Source: Beverwykella pulmonaria (lineage: Eukaryota > Ascomycota > Dothideomycetes > Pleosporales > Melanommataceae). Taken from it: DNA of 64,000 bases. Under the pieces are notes generated by a model. That model was given only the letters and a program-made list of their open reading frames with translations, ran no database searches and was not told the DNA's origin. Within the stretch, counting starts at the first letter, position 1. The number at the start of each line of letters is the position of its first letter. Shown piece by piece: positions 43,893 through 55,458 of the stretch. The position numbers were made by a program, and so were the translations under genes. The stretch covers positions 3,961,546 to 4,025,545 of the forward strand of contig BCHH01000002.1 in assembly GCA_001599595.1 (NCBI GenBank), given 5' to 3'.

Positions 43893-45935
43893 ATGCCTGC
43901 TGCCTCAGACATTAATCCCGCCCACGCAATTCTCACGATGACTTCACAACAGCTACAGGAGCCCGCCGTGTCACGATCTGGCGCCTCGATCCATTCACGA
44001 GAATCCGACGAGTTCGCACCACAGAATGAAGACAATCCGTTGGAGACTCGCTCGGACTCTTCGGTACGGGCGGCCACACCCAGCATAATGTCGAATGCTT
44101 CTATACATGCGACACCCAGCATAATGTCGGATACTTCAATACAAGCGACATCTAGCATCATGGAGAGACAATATCCACTATCGATGACTAACACACACAA
44201 TGACGATCCAGACGAACCTCCACCTCCATACGTGGAACCTACATTCGAAGATGCGCCACAAATTGCTCCCGTCGAGTACAGCTGCGACAACAGCCCTCAA
44301 CTGCTCGTTGCCCCCCGTCCAGATTGGTCAGAATTAGAGGCCATTGAGCCCCCTCCACGAAATCCCGCCAGATTGAGCGGATCAGATTTCTCGGGGAACA
44401 GCCTCGTTCAATCTCCAGGGAGCGCAGCAAGCTCTACAGATCCGACCCTAGTCCCGAGGCCGCTTCAAGTGCGCTCATCTTCCTCAAATGGGAACATGCC
44501 GCGGAGGCCATTGCCATCACAGTCCACGGGAATTTCGTTTTCGTCTGCGAAGGCTCGTGAAGCAGGCTTTGAGATACAACAAGATTCCCCGAGGCGAACG
44601 AATTCGAATAGCAGCATCATCATCTTACCATCGACGACAGATACGCTCAGACATACCAGAGAGCCGGGGAAGCTTACAGCGTACCTTATCCCGCTTCCGA
44701 AGCCACGCTTAAAGGGCATCAAACCAGAGGATATTCCAACTCGCTTCGTGGTCTACACACCACCTCTCCCGCCGCTATCAAAGCCCGCGCCTGGAGAGAA
44801 GGAGAGCCAGTGGCACAAAACTCAAAGAACGTGGCAAGAAGACGTCCGGAAAGCTACGGTAATGAAAGCCTCAAAGGCAACATGGAAGGGGATGAAGGCA
44901 AAGGGAACAATCCTAATTGGAAAGGGCGTCAACCTCACCCGATCTGCGAACGTCGAGTTTCTCGACCGCGTGTCCGGAGGAGCCATCACTTCGACAACAG
45001 AAGAAATCAATTCGCAAGACGGCGTCGGGAGCGGTCCTACTTCACCAACATCCTCACTACGGCCAGCATCAAGTGCTCAACCAGACCCCACAAGCGATTG
45101 TCCAACCCTGCGGCGACGTTCCACCAGCACATCCTTAGACAAAGACTTAAAACCAAAGGCTCTTGAGGACCTAACCCTCATCTACCCCCCGTCCCTCGAC
45201 CTCACTCCCGAGTCCATCCGCGCCGAATTCGTCGACTCACTCCTGCGCACACGCGAAAAGTCGCGAAAAGACGCCATCGTCGCCTCCTCATTGATTCCCT
45301 TCGCCGCCGGCGTTGACGCCTGCCTCATTGCCACCTTCGGCGGGTTTACACAAGTCTCTAGTGTTTGGGCATACACCTCCATCAAGGGAACCATTACCAG
45401 CAAGAAAGTAACGCAGGGCCTGCTCATCGCGGCAGAAGAAGCGGAAGCAGCACAGACCAAGGAAAACGAGCGGGAGATCAGGGGCTGCACCTGCGGCCAC
45501 CACGAGCACGACTTTGGCCCCGCGGAGCCAGTGCCCAAGGATAAAGGAAAGAAAAAAGGACCACAGGGTATCAACCTCCGTATGCAGCAGAACACGAATC
45601 TTGAGATCTTCAAGCGGTATCTCGACCAGGCCTGCCTCAAGAAAGACTTCAATCTCTTCCCGCAGATCGAAGACGCGGCGGCCGATAGGGATGAGGACGC
45701 GGTGCTGAAGGCGATTGGATGGCAGCCCACGAGGAGACATGGCAGGGATCTGGAAATGGAATTCAAGGATCGAACCGAGACGTTAACGCCCAAGCAGGAC
45801 GAGGAGTGGCAGATGAGAGAGGCAAGGGAGGATGTTAGACGGATTGCGAAGAAGGGGGCTGCGGAGTGGGTGGGCTGGTGTAAGGGGTTTCAGAAGGAAT
45901 TTTTGAAGGATCCTGAGGCGGCTGTGAAGAAGTAG
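43893..45935 (+). CDS. Conserved fungal protein of unknown function, 680 residues
   Basis: A single uninterrupted 680-codon frame starting at the ATG 43893. The N-terminal third is Ser/Pro-rich and probably disordered. It contains three 12-residue repeats (ATPSIMSNASIH type, 44073-44180) and a PPPPY motif that could bind a WW domain. From about residue 255 it becomes ordered: LTAYLIPLPKPRLKGIKPED, TRFVVYTPPLPP, then QRTWQEDVRKATVMKASK. A moderately hydrophobic segment lies at ~462-500 (IVASSLIPFAAGVDACLIAT), followed by a Cys/His motif CTCGHHEHDF at ~531 and a charged C-terminus. I recall similar proteins in other filamentous fungi without an assigned role. Membrane association is possible but unproven. 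Confidence 0.82.
   Translation: MPAASDINPAHAILTMTSQQLQEPAVSRSGASIHSRESDEFAPQNEDNPLETRSDSSVRAATPSIMSNASIHATPSIMSDTSIQATSSIMERQYPLSMTNTHNDDPDEPPPPYVEPTFEDAPQIAPVEYSCDNSPQLLVAPRPDWSELEAIEPPPRNPARLSGSDFSGNSLVQSPGSAASSTDPTLVPRPLQVRSSSSNGNMPRRPLPSQSTGISFSSAKAREAGFEIQQDSPRRTNSNSSIIILPSTTDTLRHTREPGKLTAYLIPLPKPRLKGIKPEDIPTRFVVYTPPLPPLSKPAPGEKESQWHKTQRTWQEDVRKATVMKASKATWKGMKAKGTILIGKGVNLTRSANVEFLDRVSGGAITSTTEEINSQDGVGSGPTSPTSSLRPASSAQPDPTSDCPTLRRRSTSTSLDKDLKPKALEDLTLIYPPSLDLTPESIRAEFVDSLLRTREKSRKDAIVASSLIPFAAGVDACLIATFGGFTQVSSVWAYTSIKGTITSKKVTQGLLIAAEEAEAAQTKENEREIRGCTCGHHEHDFGPAEPVPKDKGKKKGPQGINLRMQQNTNLEIFKRYLDQACLKKDFNLFPQIEDAAADRDEDAVLKAIGWQPTRRHGRDLEMEFKDRTETLTPKQDEEWQMREAREDVRRIAKKGAAEWVGWCKGFQKEFLKDPEAAVKK
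44073..44180 (+). repeat. 36-bp tandem repeats in the 680-residue protein gene
   Basis: Three consecutive 36-bp units (44073, 44109, 44145) each encode ATxSIM plus six residues. The first two are very similar and the third is diverged. They keep the reading frame. Confidence 0.85.
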
Positions 45936-46879
45936 GTTGAATTGGAATTGCGGTTGCAGGGTTGGTTAGCGGGCTTCTTTCCATATATGATATCCAAGTT
46001 TACTTCTCTGTTTTTATGGTTGTTTGATTGCGTCTAATGGCTTTATATCTGGCTTCTACGAAATATAGCTGCTACGAAGAACCCAATTGCTAATTATCTC
46101 TTCTTTTAGTCTATACTAGTCTTGTAGATATTGCGAAGTTGTGCATATAAAGTTCGATGGAAGAGGGCATCTCATGAGTTCGAATTTGGGACAGTACGTG
46201 CACGTGATACCCCGCATGATGCACAATTTGTAGGTGCGTATCCCAACAGCATCATTCTTGACGTCTTCAATGGCGACTCCAATCTAATACACCTCGAAAA
46301 TGATAACTACCCTTTTCCCAATCCGACTTTAATCATCTACAGTCCAGTCGCGGAGTACAGAAACCTCACAGAAAACCTGCCGCTATGCCATTCTTTCCAT
46401 CATTCCATTCCTCCTAAGTTACTATGCCCATTTGCTACATCATCATTCCTCCTGGTGCAAACTACCGCTTTCAAACCGCGTATTCTCACCACTGCAAACT
46501 CCTTCAACGATGACTCGCCTGCGCTTACACTCATGTCCGCGTCTACAGCAATCTTGGCCTGCCCAGCATTACGGCTGCCAATGCGGCGAAATTTCTCCTT
46601 TAGTCCTGGTTCAAGGAATGTCAAGAATTACCAGTCCGCCATTGTATAAAGAAATTGTGGGGAATCTGAAGAGGACCCCCTCATTTTGCGGGGAAGATCT
46701 GGGCATGCACACGTTGCGGGCTTGGAAGTTTCTTGCGTGTGATGAATGGCACATTTATGGGCGGTATGTGATGGCGAGGGAGTTGTATTTCCTGAAGAGG
46801 GCGGAGGTATATTACAGGTGGACTTTGCTTTTCCTGTTCCCTTTCTGCTTGAGTTGCTCCCTCATCTTTTTCATTCTCC
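45936..46879. other. Intergenic stretch upstream of the permease
   Basis: A 172-residue frame (46131-46649) and an overlapping 182-residue frame (46432-46977) exist, but neither shows a domain. The second runs into the permease start in another frame. A TATAAA at 46645-46650 could serve the permease promoter. Confidence 0.45.
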
Positions 46880-48545
46880 ATGGAAGCAACAATACCAGAT
46901 CCTCGTTCCATAATGGCACCACCATCCACCAAATCAGAGCTCTTCGAGCACGTCGAGAATGTGGAGAAAGGCGTTGAGGGTAAATGCTCCCGATCTAGCA
47001 TCTCCTCGCAAAACTTCGATCCCAAACTCGCTGCCAGACTCAGACACAAGATAGATTGGCGACTCATCCCTGCCTTGGGCGCTATGTACGGCATCTCTCT
47101 GATGGACCGCAAGAATGTGTCCAATGCTGCCATTGCCGGTATGTTGAGAGACCTCAACATGACCACAGGCTCTGGATATAACCTAGTCAATATGTGCTTC
47201 TTCATCACATACATCCTCTGTCAACCCTTCATGATTCTGGTCTGTCGCAAGATTGGACCAAGGGTTTTCCTGCCGGGCATCTGTCTCTTGTGGGGCTGTA
47301 TCATTATTGGGTTTGGCTTTTCGAAGAACTGGCATACGCTGGTGGGATTGAGATTGGTGCTCGGGCTTTTGGAGAGTGGATATTTTCCCGGATGTCTCTA
47401 CTTGCTGCTGTCGTGCTGGTATACAAAGTGTAAGTCTTCGCCTTCCAAGCCCATCGGGGCGAGGACTAAATACCGCTAGTCGAGGTCGCCAAACGCTACT
47501 CCGTCTTCTATCTCATCGGCAGCCTAGCTTCCGCTCTATCTGGCATTCTCGCCTACGGACTCCAGCAACTGGAAGGCAAACAGGGGATCCGCGGGTGGCG
47601 TTGGGTACGTATTGTCCCCTTTACCGACACTCATACCTCACTAACTCTTTTAGATCTTCATCATGGAAGGTGTTATTACCTGCGCCGTCGCTATATTCGC
47701 CATATCCTTCATCGTCAAGTTCCCGGACGAAGAACGCACAAAGCGTAGCTGGGGCTTCCTGAAACCCTCAGAGATTGATTTCGTGATTGCCAGACTCAAC
47801 GCTGACCGCGGTGATGCGGAGCCAGAGAAATTTACATGGAAGAGGTTCCTCCAGCCGGCGACGGAGTGGTACATTTATGGGTTTCCCATCATCCTCTTGT
47901 ACGTCCCGTTCCAATGATCTACCCAGTACGAGTCACAATTCTTACAAGTATGAATGTAGTCTCGTAACAACCATCGCCTATGCCTTCGCTTTCTTCCTCC
48001 CAATAATCCTTAACACGAACCTAAAATTTAGCATGGCGATGTCTCAATGTCTGGGTGCACCTCCATATGTCTTCTCCGGCATCCTTATGTACGCCGCGGC
48101 CTGGTTCAGCGACAAATACAAGACCCGCGGGCCCGTCCTCTGTTTCCTCTGCCTCATATCACTTATTGGCCTTCCGATAATGGGCTTCGTGACGAACCCG
48201 TGGGGCCAATACGCCGGCGTCTTCATCACTGTCGCCGGGACGAACTCGGCAATCCCCGCCGTAATGGCGTACCAAGCAAACAACATCCGGGGCCAGTGGC
48301 GGCGGGCGTTTTGCTCTGCCAGCCTGATAGCAATTGGGGGCATAGGAGGGATTTCAGGCGCGTTGATATTTAGGAACCAGGATAAGCCGACGTATATCCC
48401 GGGGTTCGCGGCGTGTATGGCGTGTAATGTGCTAGTTATGTGTACAGTGGGCGTGATGACGATGTATTTTAGAAGGTGTAATGCGCAGGCTGATCGTGGG
48501 GAGAGGGTCTTGCTTGAGGATCCAGAGTTTCGGTTTACGATTTAA
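46880..48545 (+). CDS. Dal5-type major facilitator (anion:cation symporter family)
   Basis: Four exons, 46880-47429, 47480-47604, 47654-47898 and 47960-48545, with introns of 50, 49 and 61 bp, give 501 residues. An internal ATG at 46913 is a possible alternative start. The protein opens with a soluble N-terminus and RHKIDWRLIPALGAMYGISL, then MDRKNVSNAAIAGM, a version of the family motif LDRxNIGNA. About 12 membrane segments follow, with the loop FIMEGVITCAVAIFAI in the middle and NIRGQWRRAF near helix 10. This family takes up allantoate, ureidosuccinate, vitamins or other carboxylates at the plasma membrane. Substrate is not predictable. As nitrogen-source permeases are common AreA targets, AreA control is possible but only inferred. 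Confidence 0.9.
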
Positions 48546-49157
48546 GAGATAGTTGGTCCTTGAACTATACTGGCGGTAGGAGCTGATGAAATTCCTGCCA
48601 TTTGATTAAGAGACTCAAATTGGTGCTCCGTGTTAGGTGGCTCATGGATCTGCTCCGAGGTTAGAGAATGGATATCTATGCTGCAAGGTGTTATCCGCTG
48701 AATATTCCTAAGATCGGAGGAGAATCCAGTGTGGGTTTGAATCATCCTCTTGAGCAGCATCGTGCAAATAAGTTTGGACAGAAGAAACTCTGCTTCTTTC
48801 TCCTTCTCTTCCGGAAGACAACCTTGTGGATATGCTTGCGTCGAGGTGTTGGGGTGAGTGTCATGGAGTAGATCACGTGACTGGAAATCAGTGGCACCTG
48901 TTACTGCTAGTATAGTGCACATCATGATCTAACACGTACAGTATGATCGTAGGGTGTCAGAAAGACCTTTTTGTCATAGTTTGATTACCTAAAATGCCTG
49001 GTGCCCCAAAATAAATCAACCCAAACGCTCGAAAACGTGCGAAATTCGGAGGCTGTACATAGAACTGGACGTGAACCACTGCGGAACCCGTCTATATTTC
49101 CCTAATCCAAAGTCCGATCCAGGTCACTGGATATACTGTACATGCATGGCTCATGCG
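48546..49157. other. Convergent 3' spacer, no gene seen
   Basis: It lies between the permease stop codon and the 3' end of the first minus-strand paralogue. It presumably contains both poly(A) regions. Short frames only. Confidence 0.5.
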
Positions 49158-49744
49158 CTATTGACTGTTAAATTCCACCATAAGTCATGAGCCTTTCCGA
49201 GGCTGGTAGGGAAAGGGTAGATCGGGCAGGGGTAACGCAAGAGAGCGGTTATGACGTACAATAACGACAATGTTAGATCACCTCTGATGGAGGCCTTGAG
49301 CTCGATTTCGATTTCGAGGTTCGCCTCTAGTGTCAGCTTCAATCCGTCCTGGTTCGCCAGGTCACTTTTTTTCGACTCCTGTGGATCCATCCGATACGGC
49401 TGATTCGGATCCGTTCCTCGCATCGGGATCTCTCCTCGCATAGCTCGGGCCCTGGTGACCGGGCCGTCCATGGATGTGCTGTCTGGTCCGATACGCTCAA
49501 AGGCCTGCATCGAGTTGAGTTCGTTGTTTGCATCAGCTTCCTCGAGGGCTTCTAGCGATGCCGTCTTCATGTATTTGCCCTCCTCTATTCCTTTTTGGAT
49601 GCGTCGTCGGCGGTCACGACGGGATTGAGACCGTGATCGTGCGGATTGCAGCCCCTCCTCCCGTTTCTTCTGCTTTTTGGCAAGTATAGCCTTCTCTTGC
49701 TGCATCGTCGTGCGCTCGTGGGGTTCGGAGTCGGAGTCAGCCAT
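49158..49744 (-). CDS. Tail-motif protein A (paralogue of the next gene), unknown function
   Basis: Minus-strand exon 49744-49260 joins a 7-bp last exon (49164-49158) across a 95-bp GTACGT...CAG intron, giving 163 residues ending DLTLSLFQ. Without splicing the frame continues 35 residues to 49151. The N-terminus is charged and basic (QQEKAILAKKQKKREEG, RSRSQSRRDRRRRIQ), a possible nuclear-localisation or nucleic-acid-binding segment. The middle is disordered. The last ~28 residues have alternating hydrophobic positions (LTLEANLEIEIELKASIRGD). The tail, the final-intron position and phase match the neighbouring gene at 50500-51263, so the two are tandem paralogues. The family occurs in other filamentous fungi as far as I recall, with no known function. 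Confidence 0.7.
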
Positions 49745-50499
49745 GTTGGTGGTGATGATGCTGCGATTGGGGTGTAGTGGGGCAAGTTGAGTGAAATTGA
49801 GGTTGAACAGTTATATCTTTGACAGGCAGGGAGAAAGAACGAAGAGTAAAGAGAGAGCGGAGGTGCAACCTAGATCCAGGGCAGTCCAAAAACAAGATTG
49901 ATGCAAGCGTAGGCTGGCTGCAAAGCACGGAACATGCGCCACGATGGAGGGGACCCTTGTCGTCCCAAGCCTGATCGGCGATGACTGACGTCATAAGCAC
50001 ACATGCTGACACCCGTTACGCACTCGGCGAGATGAGACGCAGAGCATACCATATTTGTCACATTGCAATTACGCGGCAGGCGAAAGAAGATGAAAGAGAA
50101 TGAAACTTGGCAGAAAGGAGGAGGTTGGTGTTGAAGCTGAGAGTTGGGCGGGGTCGTTTATGTCCAAGCTCCAAGCTCGTGCCTGACTAACATTTAGGGC
50201 CCTGAAATAGCTTCATCAAAACTTCAGACTTCACAGAATTGCCAAAAATGCAACTTTATGGAAATTGTACATAGATTTTCTATGCATCATGCAATGTGAG
50301 AGAAATATACATCAAATGAGCCCCAGAACGCCGTCCGGCACAGGAGTTCAATCGGCGACACCCTCGCCCATTTGCAAGCAAAGCCTTTTGATAAGTTGCC
50401 ATAATGGGCCCATATATTAGAATCCTGAATTTCGTGCAACCCAAGGGACGGTAATGATACAGCCTCGCAGAATTTGCGCCAATACTCGCCATGAGCCGC
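49745..50499. other. Spacer between the two paralogues
   Basis: No gene is seen. It holds the 3' region of the upstream paralogue and the promoter of the downstream one, both transcribed leftward. Confidence 0.55.
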
Positions 50500-51263
50500 T
50501 CAGTTACTGTTCCTCGTCAGTAGATGGGTAAACCCATGACAGCAAATGAAACTTACAGCAGTCCCAATGTTAGGTCACCATGAATCTTAGCCTTAAGCTG
50601 GATTTCGATGTCGAGATTGAGCTCCAGTCTCAGCCGAAGCTGTTCGCCCTCGCCTTTGCCGCCATCCTCTTCCTGTTGGCCACCGCCACCCGTCAAGCCT
50701 CCGAGGGCCTTTCCAGCGGTATTTCCAACTTGGTTGACAGCTTGGCCAGCCGTGTCTTGGACCATGTCGCCAGCCCCACCAACAAGCTCGCCACCAGGAA
50801 CGTTCTCCGTGATGCCGTCTAATGGGCCTCCTCCCTTCCCACCCTGTTGCTTCTTCTGGCGCTGACGATTGCGGCGACCTCCCGTTGCGGAAACATCGGA
50901 TCGCGCATCTGTGTCAGACTCGGGGGCTCCCTTTCGGCCACGACCACGTGATTGGCGGCGTCTAGATTGCGACTTCGCTTTTTGGGGTTCAGGTTCGAGA
51001 TCGGACTCATCGGCGGCGCCGTTTGTCTCTTTCTTTTCTGCGTCCTCTGCTTCAGCCTCTCCTTCACCATCACTTTCGGGGGCGGGAGTGGCTTCAGGAG
51101 TGGGCTGTTGCTGGGGTTTCTTTCCGCCCAACTTCTTCGGTGCCTTTTTCTGGGTTTTCTTACTCGAGCTCTCTGCGCTGCCCTTTGCTCCCAGGGAAGC
51201 ATTGGCATCTGCCTGTCCCTCTCCGGATACGGATTGCTTGGTCTCTTCAACAGTGTCCGCCAT
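50500..51263 (-). CDS. Tail-motif protein B (paralogue of the previous gene), unknown function
   Basis: Minus-strand exon 51263-50557 joins a 7-bp last exon (50506-50500) over a 50-bp GTAAGT...CAG intron, giving 237 residues that end DLTLGLLN. The donor itself creates TAA if the intron is kept, so retention removes only the last residue. The protein is mostly disordered: Lys/Ala/Glu-rich start, a Glu-rich acidic block, an Arg/Ser block (QSRRRQSRGRGRKG), and a Gly-rich stretch with amphipathic turns (ENVPGGELVGGAGDMVQD). The C-terminal tail LELNLDIEIQLKAKIHGD matches the paralogue at 20 of 29 aligned positions. Function is unknown; a nucleic-acid or scaffold role is only a guess from composition. 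Confidence 0.75.
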
Positions 51264-52076
51264 GCTGTATTATGTGGGTTGGATTGTAGATGGGTGTGGT
51301 TAAAATCGAGATAGCAGGTAGTGCAGTGAAGATGTCGTGAAAGGAGAGAAATTGAGGAACGACGAGATCAAAATGTTAAGAGGAAAGCGACAGAGGCAGG
51401 AACCGGTTTGAAAATGAGCTACCCCTGCTCACACAAGCCACCCACTCATGCAGTCTGACGCAACACCCCGCTGGCAGTGCTGCACCCCACCACGACTTCA
51501 ATGAGGCGTTCTCAAAACTTGTCTCCATCCCTGTATACATCAGATTGCGAATCATGGGCCGGGTGGCTGTTCTAGAAAATCATGCGTCCGGCTTTGATCC
51601 TTTCGGTTTGGGGCCTGACTTAACGTCATGAATAGTTCTCACACGCCAGCGTCTGCAACATCCCGTGGAGCATCCACGAAACTGACCGTTTGGGAAACAT
51701 GGGTGGCGAAAGCTGCCAACTTTCCGCCTCCTTTGGGCTTTGCCTACATATCGATCGAGATGATCGAGATGGCAAATGGCTGAGGACCAGGATGGCCCGT
51801 GTACGAGCTTGTGGCTGGCGTGCCGACAGTATTTCTTGGCGCAGTACATACACATTGACTCGAGTCTGGATACTGAGAAGATGGTTGTCCGCCGGTGCAC
51901 TGTGCGAGTAGAGAGTTGTATTGGTGTTACAGTACGAAAACGCGATTTAAAAAAGATGGAGCGCGAGCTTGTGCACGGACCAATCGGTCATCGGATTCCG
52001 GTCCAAGGCTTCCTGCCTGTTGACTTTCACACCTCTGTCCTCCCATTTTACATCTCATAAGGCCTACGAGCTCAAC
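51264..52076. other. Divergent promoter region
   Basis: It lies between the start codons of tail-motif protein B (minus) and the DUF2470 protein (plus). Frames here are short and unconvincing. Confidence 0.55.
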
Positions 52077-52822
52077 ATGGCGACTCCAGAGGCACAAGAG
52101 GCAGCTGCGAAAGAGCGGATATTGAAGCATATGAACGCCGACCACGCTGAATCTGTAGGCAGCTCTCCAGCTTCTCTAGGCCGTCACCACATTGGATTGA
52201 ATTTGATATTGAGTGTTCCCAGATTCGTCGATATGTTGAAGCCTCGGAAAAGAAACCATTCTACCAGGTTCGCGATGCGCAAATGACGAACATCAACCTC
52301 AACAACATTGAAATCAGCTATGGCGGGAAGCAGGCCGTCATACCATTCGACCCTCCAATGAAGTCTCTCCGCGAGGCACGCGAGCGTCTGGTCCAGCTGG
52401 ATAAGGACTCCCTTCAAGCTCTAGGCCGAAGCGACATCACAATCACTAAATTCATCCCGCCCTACGTCAACCCAGGGCACTTGTTCAACTTCAGCCAGTG
52501 TTTCATTACATACGCCGCCTTCTCTCGATCCTCCAACTTCAAGACCGGCTCCCTGCTGTACAACACTCTGCTTTTCCGACTCCCGCGATTTGCAAAGTTC
52601 TGCCTGGCGATTCAGCCCTATCTACTTTGGATCATGATCAGCATTCACGCTTTTGAGTCTGTGCTGATGATCAAAAAATTAGCGAAACATGGATTGACGC
52701 CCTTCGAACTTATCTGGTGGTACTGGGTGGGGACCTGTTTCGTGGAAGGGACCACGAGTTTCTGGCGGTTGAATGGGCTCATTGAGGAGAAGACGAGGGA
52801 GAAGGAGGCCAAAAAGCATTGA
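52077..52822 (+). CDS. DUF2470-domain integral membrane protein
   Basis: Two exons, 52077-52154 and 52223-52822, with a 68-bp intron, give 225 residues. The N-terminal ~100 residues carry the DUF2470 start KERILKHMNADHAES, continued after the intron by IRRYVEASEKKPFYQVRDAQ and VIPFDPPMKSLREARERLV. DUF2470 also occurs at the end of haem-related proteins, where it is thought to bind haem or flavin neighbours; here the role is unknown. Two membrane segments follow at ~160-180 and ~190-210 (PYLLWIMISIHAFESVLMI; LIWWYWVGTCFVEGTTS). The C-terminus is short and basic (EEKTREKEAKKH), possibly cytosolic. Similar proteins are common in filamentous fungi. Confidence 0.85.
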
Positions 52823-53336
52823 ATCCACGGTGACTTTCGAATGAGCAAATGAAGAGCCACGATCTTTGGTAGCCCAGGGTTACGGCTTACGCTGCGACTG
52901 GAGCGCCCAGGTATTGTTAAGTCCGAGGAGAATGCGCTGGACAGTCAAGCAGATTTAGACCGAAAAAAAAAGGGTTTGCTTGACTTTGCGAAGTCCTACT
53001 GTATCTCCTAGCAAGACTTTTTCAGTCTGCAGATGTCTGTTTAGAGAAGAGCCAATTCCGTCTCGAAATGCCGCGAACTGGGTCACGACTTCAGGCATAG
53101 GTAAAATTAGAGCCAGCAACGGAGAATTCGTACCCCGCCAGAATCACATCTGCTGCGTGAGATTAAACGCCCCCAACGACCGCGACGCGGCGATGTCAAG
53201 CTCCGAGTTTCGGCAAAGCCGAATTATCGATAAGAAATTTTGTGCAGAGTCATCCCATGCTAAAAAACACGCACGCCCTGCATGTTGACCCACCGATAAA
53301 ACATTTGTTGGTTCCATTCTTTTCTTCAGCAACAAA
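52823..53336. other. Spacer upstream of the aminotransferase
   Basis: Short frames only. It holds the 3' region of the DUF2470 gene and the promoter of the aminotransferase gene; an A-run (nine A) lies at about 52963-52971. Confidence 0.55.
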
Positions 53337-54883
53337 ATGTCTTTGCGACTCTCTTCCAGGCGGGTTTCCATAGCGCTATGTGCTCCGCGCTTCCATTGCT
53401 CCCCTGTTCGCTATGTATCTTCCACTGCCGCCGCGTTGAAGGACTCTGTTGCAGTACGTGACCCAGAACCACATGCAATTGAAGGCTCAGATGCTAACTG
53501 GACCAGCGAGAATCTCACCTCCGGGCGCCTGATCCGTCCCCAACCTCCAAAACCGCTAGCCTTGTCAACCAACAGCTCCCGTACATGGTCCCGACCTATG
53601 TCCGCCCACCGCCCATGTTCGAGAAGGGAGAGGGATGTTACATGTGGGACATTGAGAACAGGAAATACCTGGACTTTACGGCTGGCATCGCAGTCAATGC
53701 ATTGGGTCACTGCGACGATGGTATGGCGCAGGTCATTGCCGAGCAGGTTCGTCTGAGTTCCTACCATCCACCCTAGGGGCAGGTAGGCAAGGCAATGGAG
53801 TGCTAACGGACAAACACACAGGCTCGGCAGCTGATCCATACCTCCAATCTCTACCACAACCCCCACACCGGCCTCCTCTCCAAGCAGCTCATACAGCTCA
53901 CCCATGCCACCGGCGGCTTCTCCTCCGCAACGCGAACATTCATTTGCAACAGCGGCTCCGAAGCCAATGAAGCAGCCATCAAATTCGCGCGTAAAGTCGG
54001 CAAATCCTTGTCCCCGGACAAGCCAAAATATGAATTCGTCTCGTTCCATCATTCCTTCCACGGTCGGACCATGGGAAGCCTCAGCGCGACACCCAACCCG
54101 AAATATCAGGCCCCGTTCGCGCCAATGGTGCCCGGGTTCAAGTATGGCACGTTCAATGACGCGGAGGCTGTGAAGGACCTAGTGACAGAGGAGACATGCG
54201 GTGTCATAGTGGAGCCGATCCAAGGCGAGGGCGGCGTGAACGTAGCGACGCCTGAATTCCTCCTCGCCCTGCGAAAGCGATGCACCGAGGTCGGTGCTGT
54301 GCTTATCTTCGACGAGATACAGTGCGGATTAGGTCGTACAGGAACATTCTGGGCGCATGCGGGTTATCCGACGGAGTGCCATCCGGATATCGTGACTACG
54401 GCCAAAGCACTTGGAAACGGGTTTCCCATCGGGGCAACCATCGTGAATGACTTTGTCTGTGACCACATCAAGGTAGGCGATCACGGAACTACATTTGGTG
54501 GCAATCCTCTCGGATCCCGCATAGCTTCATACATTCTCTCCCGGCTGTCTTCCCCTGAAATCCTTGACGCGATACCGGCAAAGGAGCAAGCGTTCCGCAA
54601 GCACTTTTCAATGCTTCGAGATCAGTTTCCTGATCAGATTGCGGAGGTCAGAGGCAAAGGTCTTATCCTGGGATTGCAACTCAACTCCGATCCAACGCCT
54701 ATCATCACCGCAGCTAGGGAAAGAGGATTACTAGTTATCACATGCGGGACGAATACATTAAGGTTCGTACCGCCGCTCGTGATAACCGAAGAGGAGATTG
54801 AAGAGGGTATGACGATACTGGGTGAGGCGATGGAAAGCGTATGGGGTCAAGGCGAGAAGGTCAAAAGAACGAAAGGACAATAA
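53337..54883 (+). CDS. ARG8: Mitochondrial acetylornithine aminotransferase
   Basis: Three exons, 53337-53453, 53507-53746 and 53822-54883, give 472 residues. The first ~40 residues are Arg/Ser-rich without acids (MSLRLSSRRVSIALCAPRFH), a mitochondrial presequence. The mature enzyme shows class-III aminotransferase features: MFEKGEGCYMWDIENRKYLDF, FICNSGSEANEAAIKFAR, FHHSFHGRTMGSLSAT, VEPIQGEGGV, LIFDEIQCGLGRTG and the PLP lysine in TTAKALGNGFPIGA (K314). It transfers an amino group from glutamate to N-acetylglutamate semialdehyde, the fourth step of ornithine and arginine synthesis in the mitochondrial matrix. The first intron was placed so that LVNQQLPYMVPTYVRPPP, a conserved start of the enzyme, stays in frame. 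Distinguished from ornithine aminotransferase by overall resemblance to fungal Arg8. Confidence 0.94.
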
Positions 54884-55458
54884 GAGATACACTAAGTTTT
54901 TCAGATTCGGCTATTTGTTCTATCTTAGGTATGTGCCCGGACTGATAACGGTTGATCAGCAGGGCGTTCTTGGGGTTTTTGGGTGCATCTTCTTTGGGAG
55001 ATATAGGAAAAAGTGCTTCAATGCAGCGGACTAGCTCGCTGCATCCCATCCTATATGTTGACCGAATAATGAATAATGACTGTATAACTCCAATGTTCGT
55101 TCATCTCGAACGCTGAGAGGAAATACTGTGACTAACCGAAAACAGTCTAGCGCCAGTTAGAAACAATTAGGAACCGCTGCGGCCTGCCGCCCTTCAAGCC
55201 TTCCAACAACGAAAGTGAATTTACTTAAACATCACTCTGTTACCCCGCCGACACGGTACTCTTGTCATAAGCGCCCTCTTTTTTTTTATAGCTTTTGTGC
55301 TGGCTACCGGTGGGTGTCTTACGCTTGCTGTTGCCAGTTCCAGAGCGGCACCCAACCTCCAGAACCCGTTACACTGCATGCTCGATCAACATTAGAATGC
55401 ATCACCCCCTTCAGTAAAAGTGACATTCCCATGCTTTGAGACGCCAAACGCGAGCCCA
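54884..55458. other. Spacer between ARG8 and the SNF2 gene
   Basis: Short frames only. The final part is the presumed SNF2 gene promoter. Confidence 0.55.

Noticed and set aside
46131..46649. 172-residue frame upstream of the permease
   Set aside because: No domain, Ser/Pro/Leu-biased, and likely part of promoter or leader sequence.
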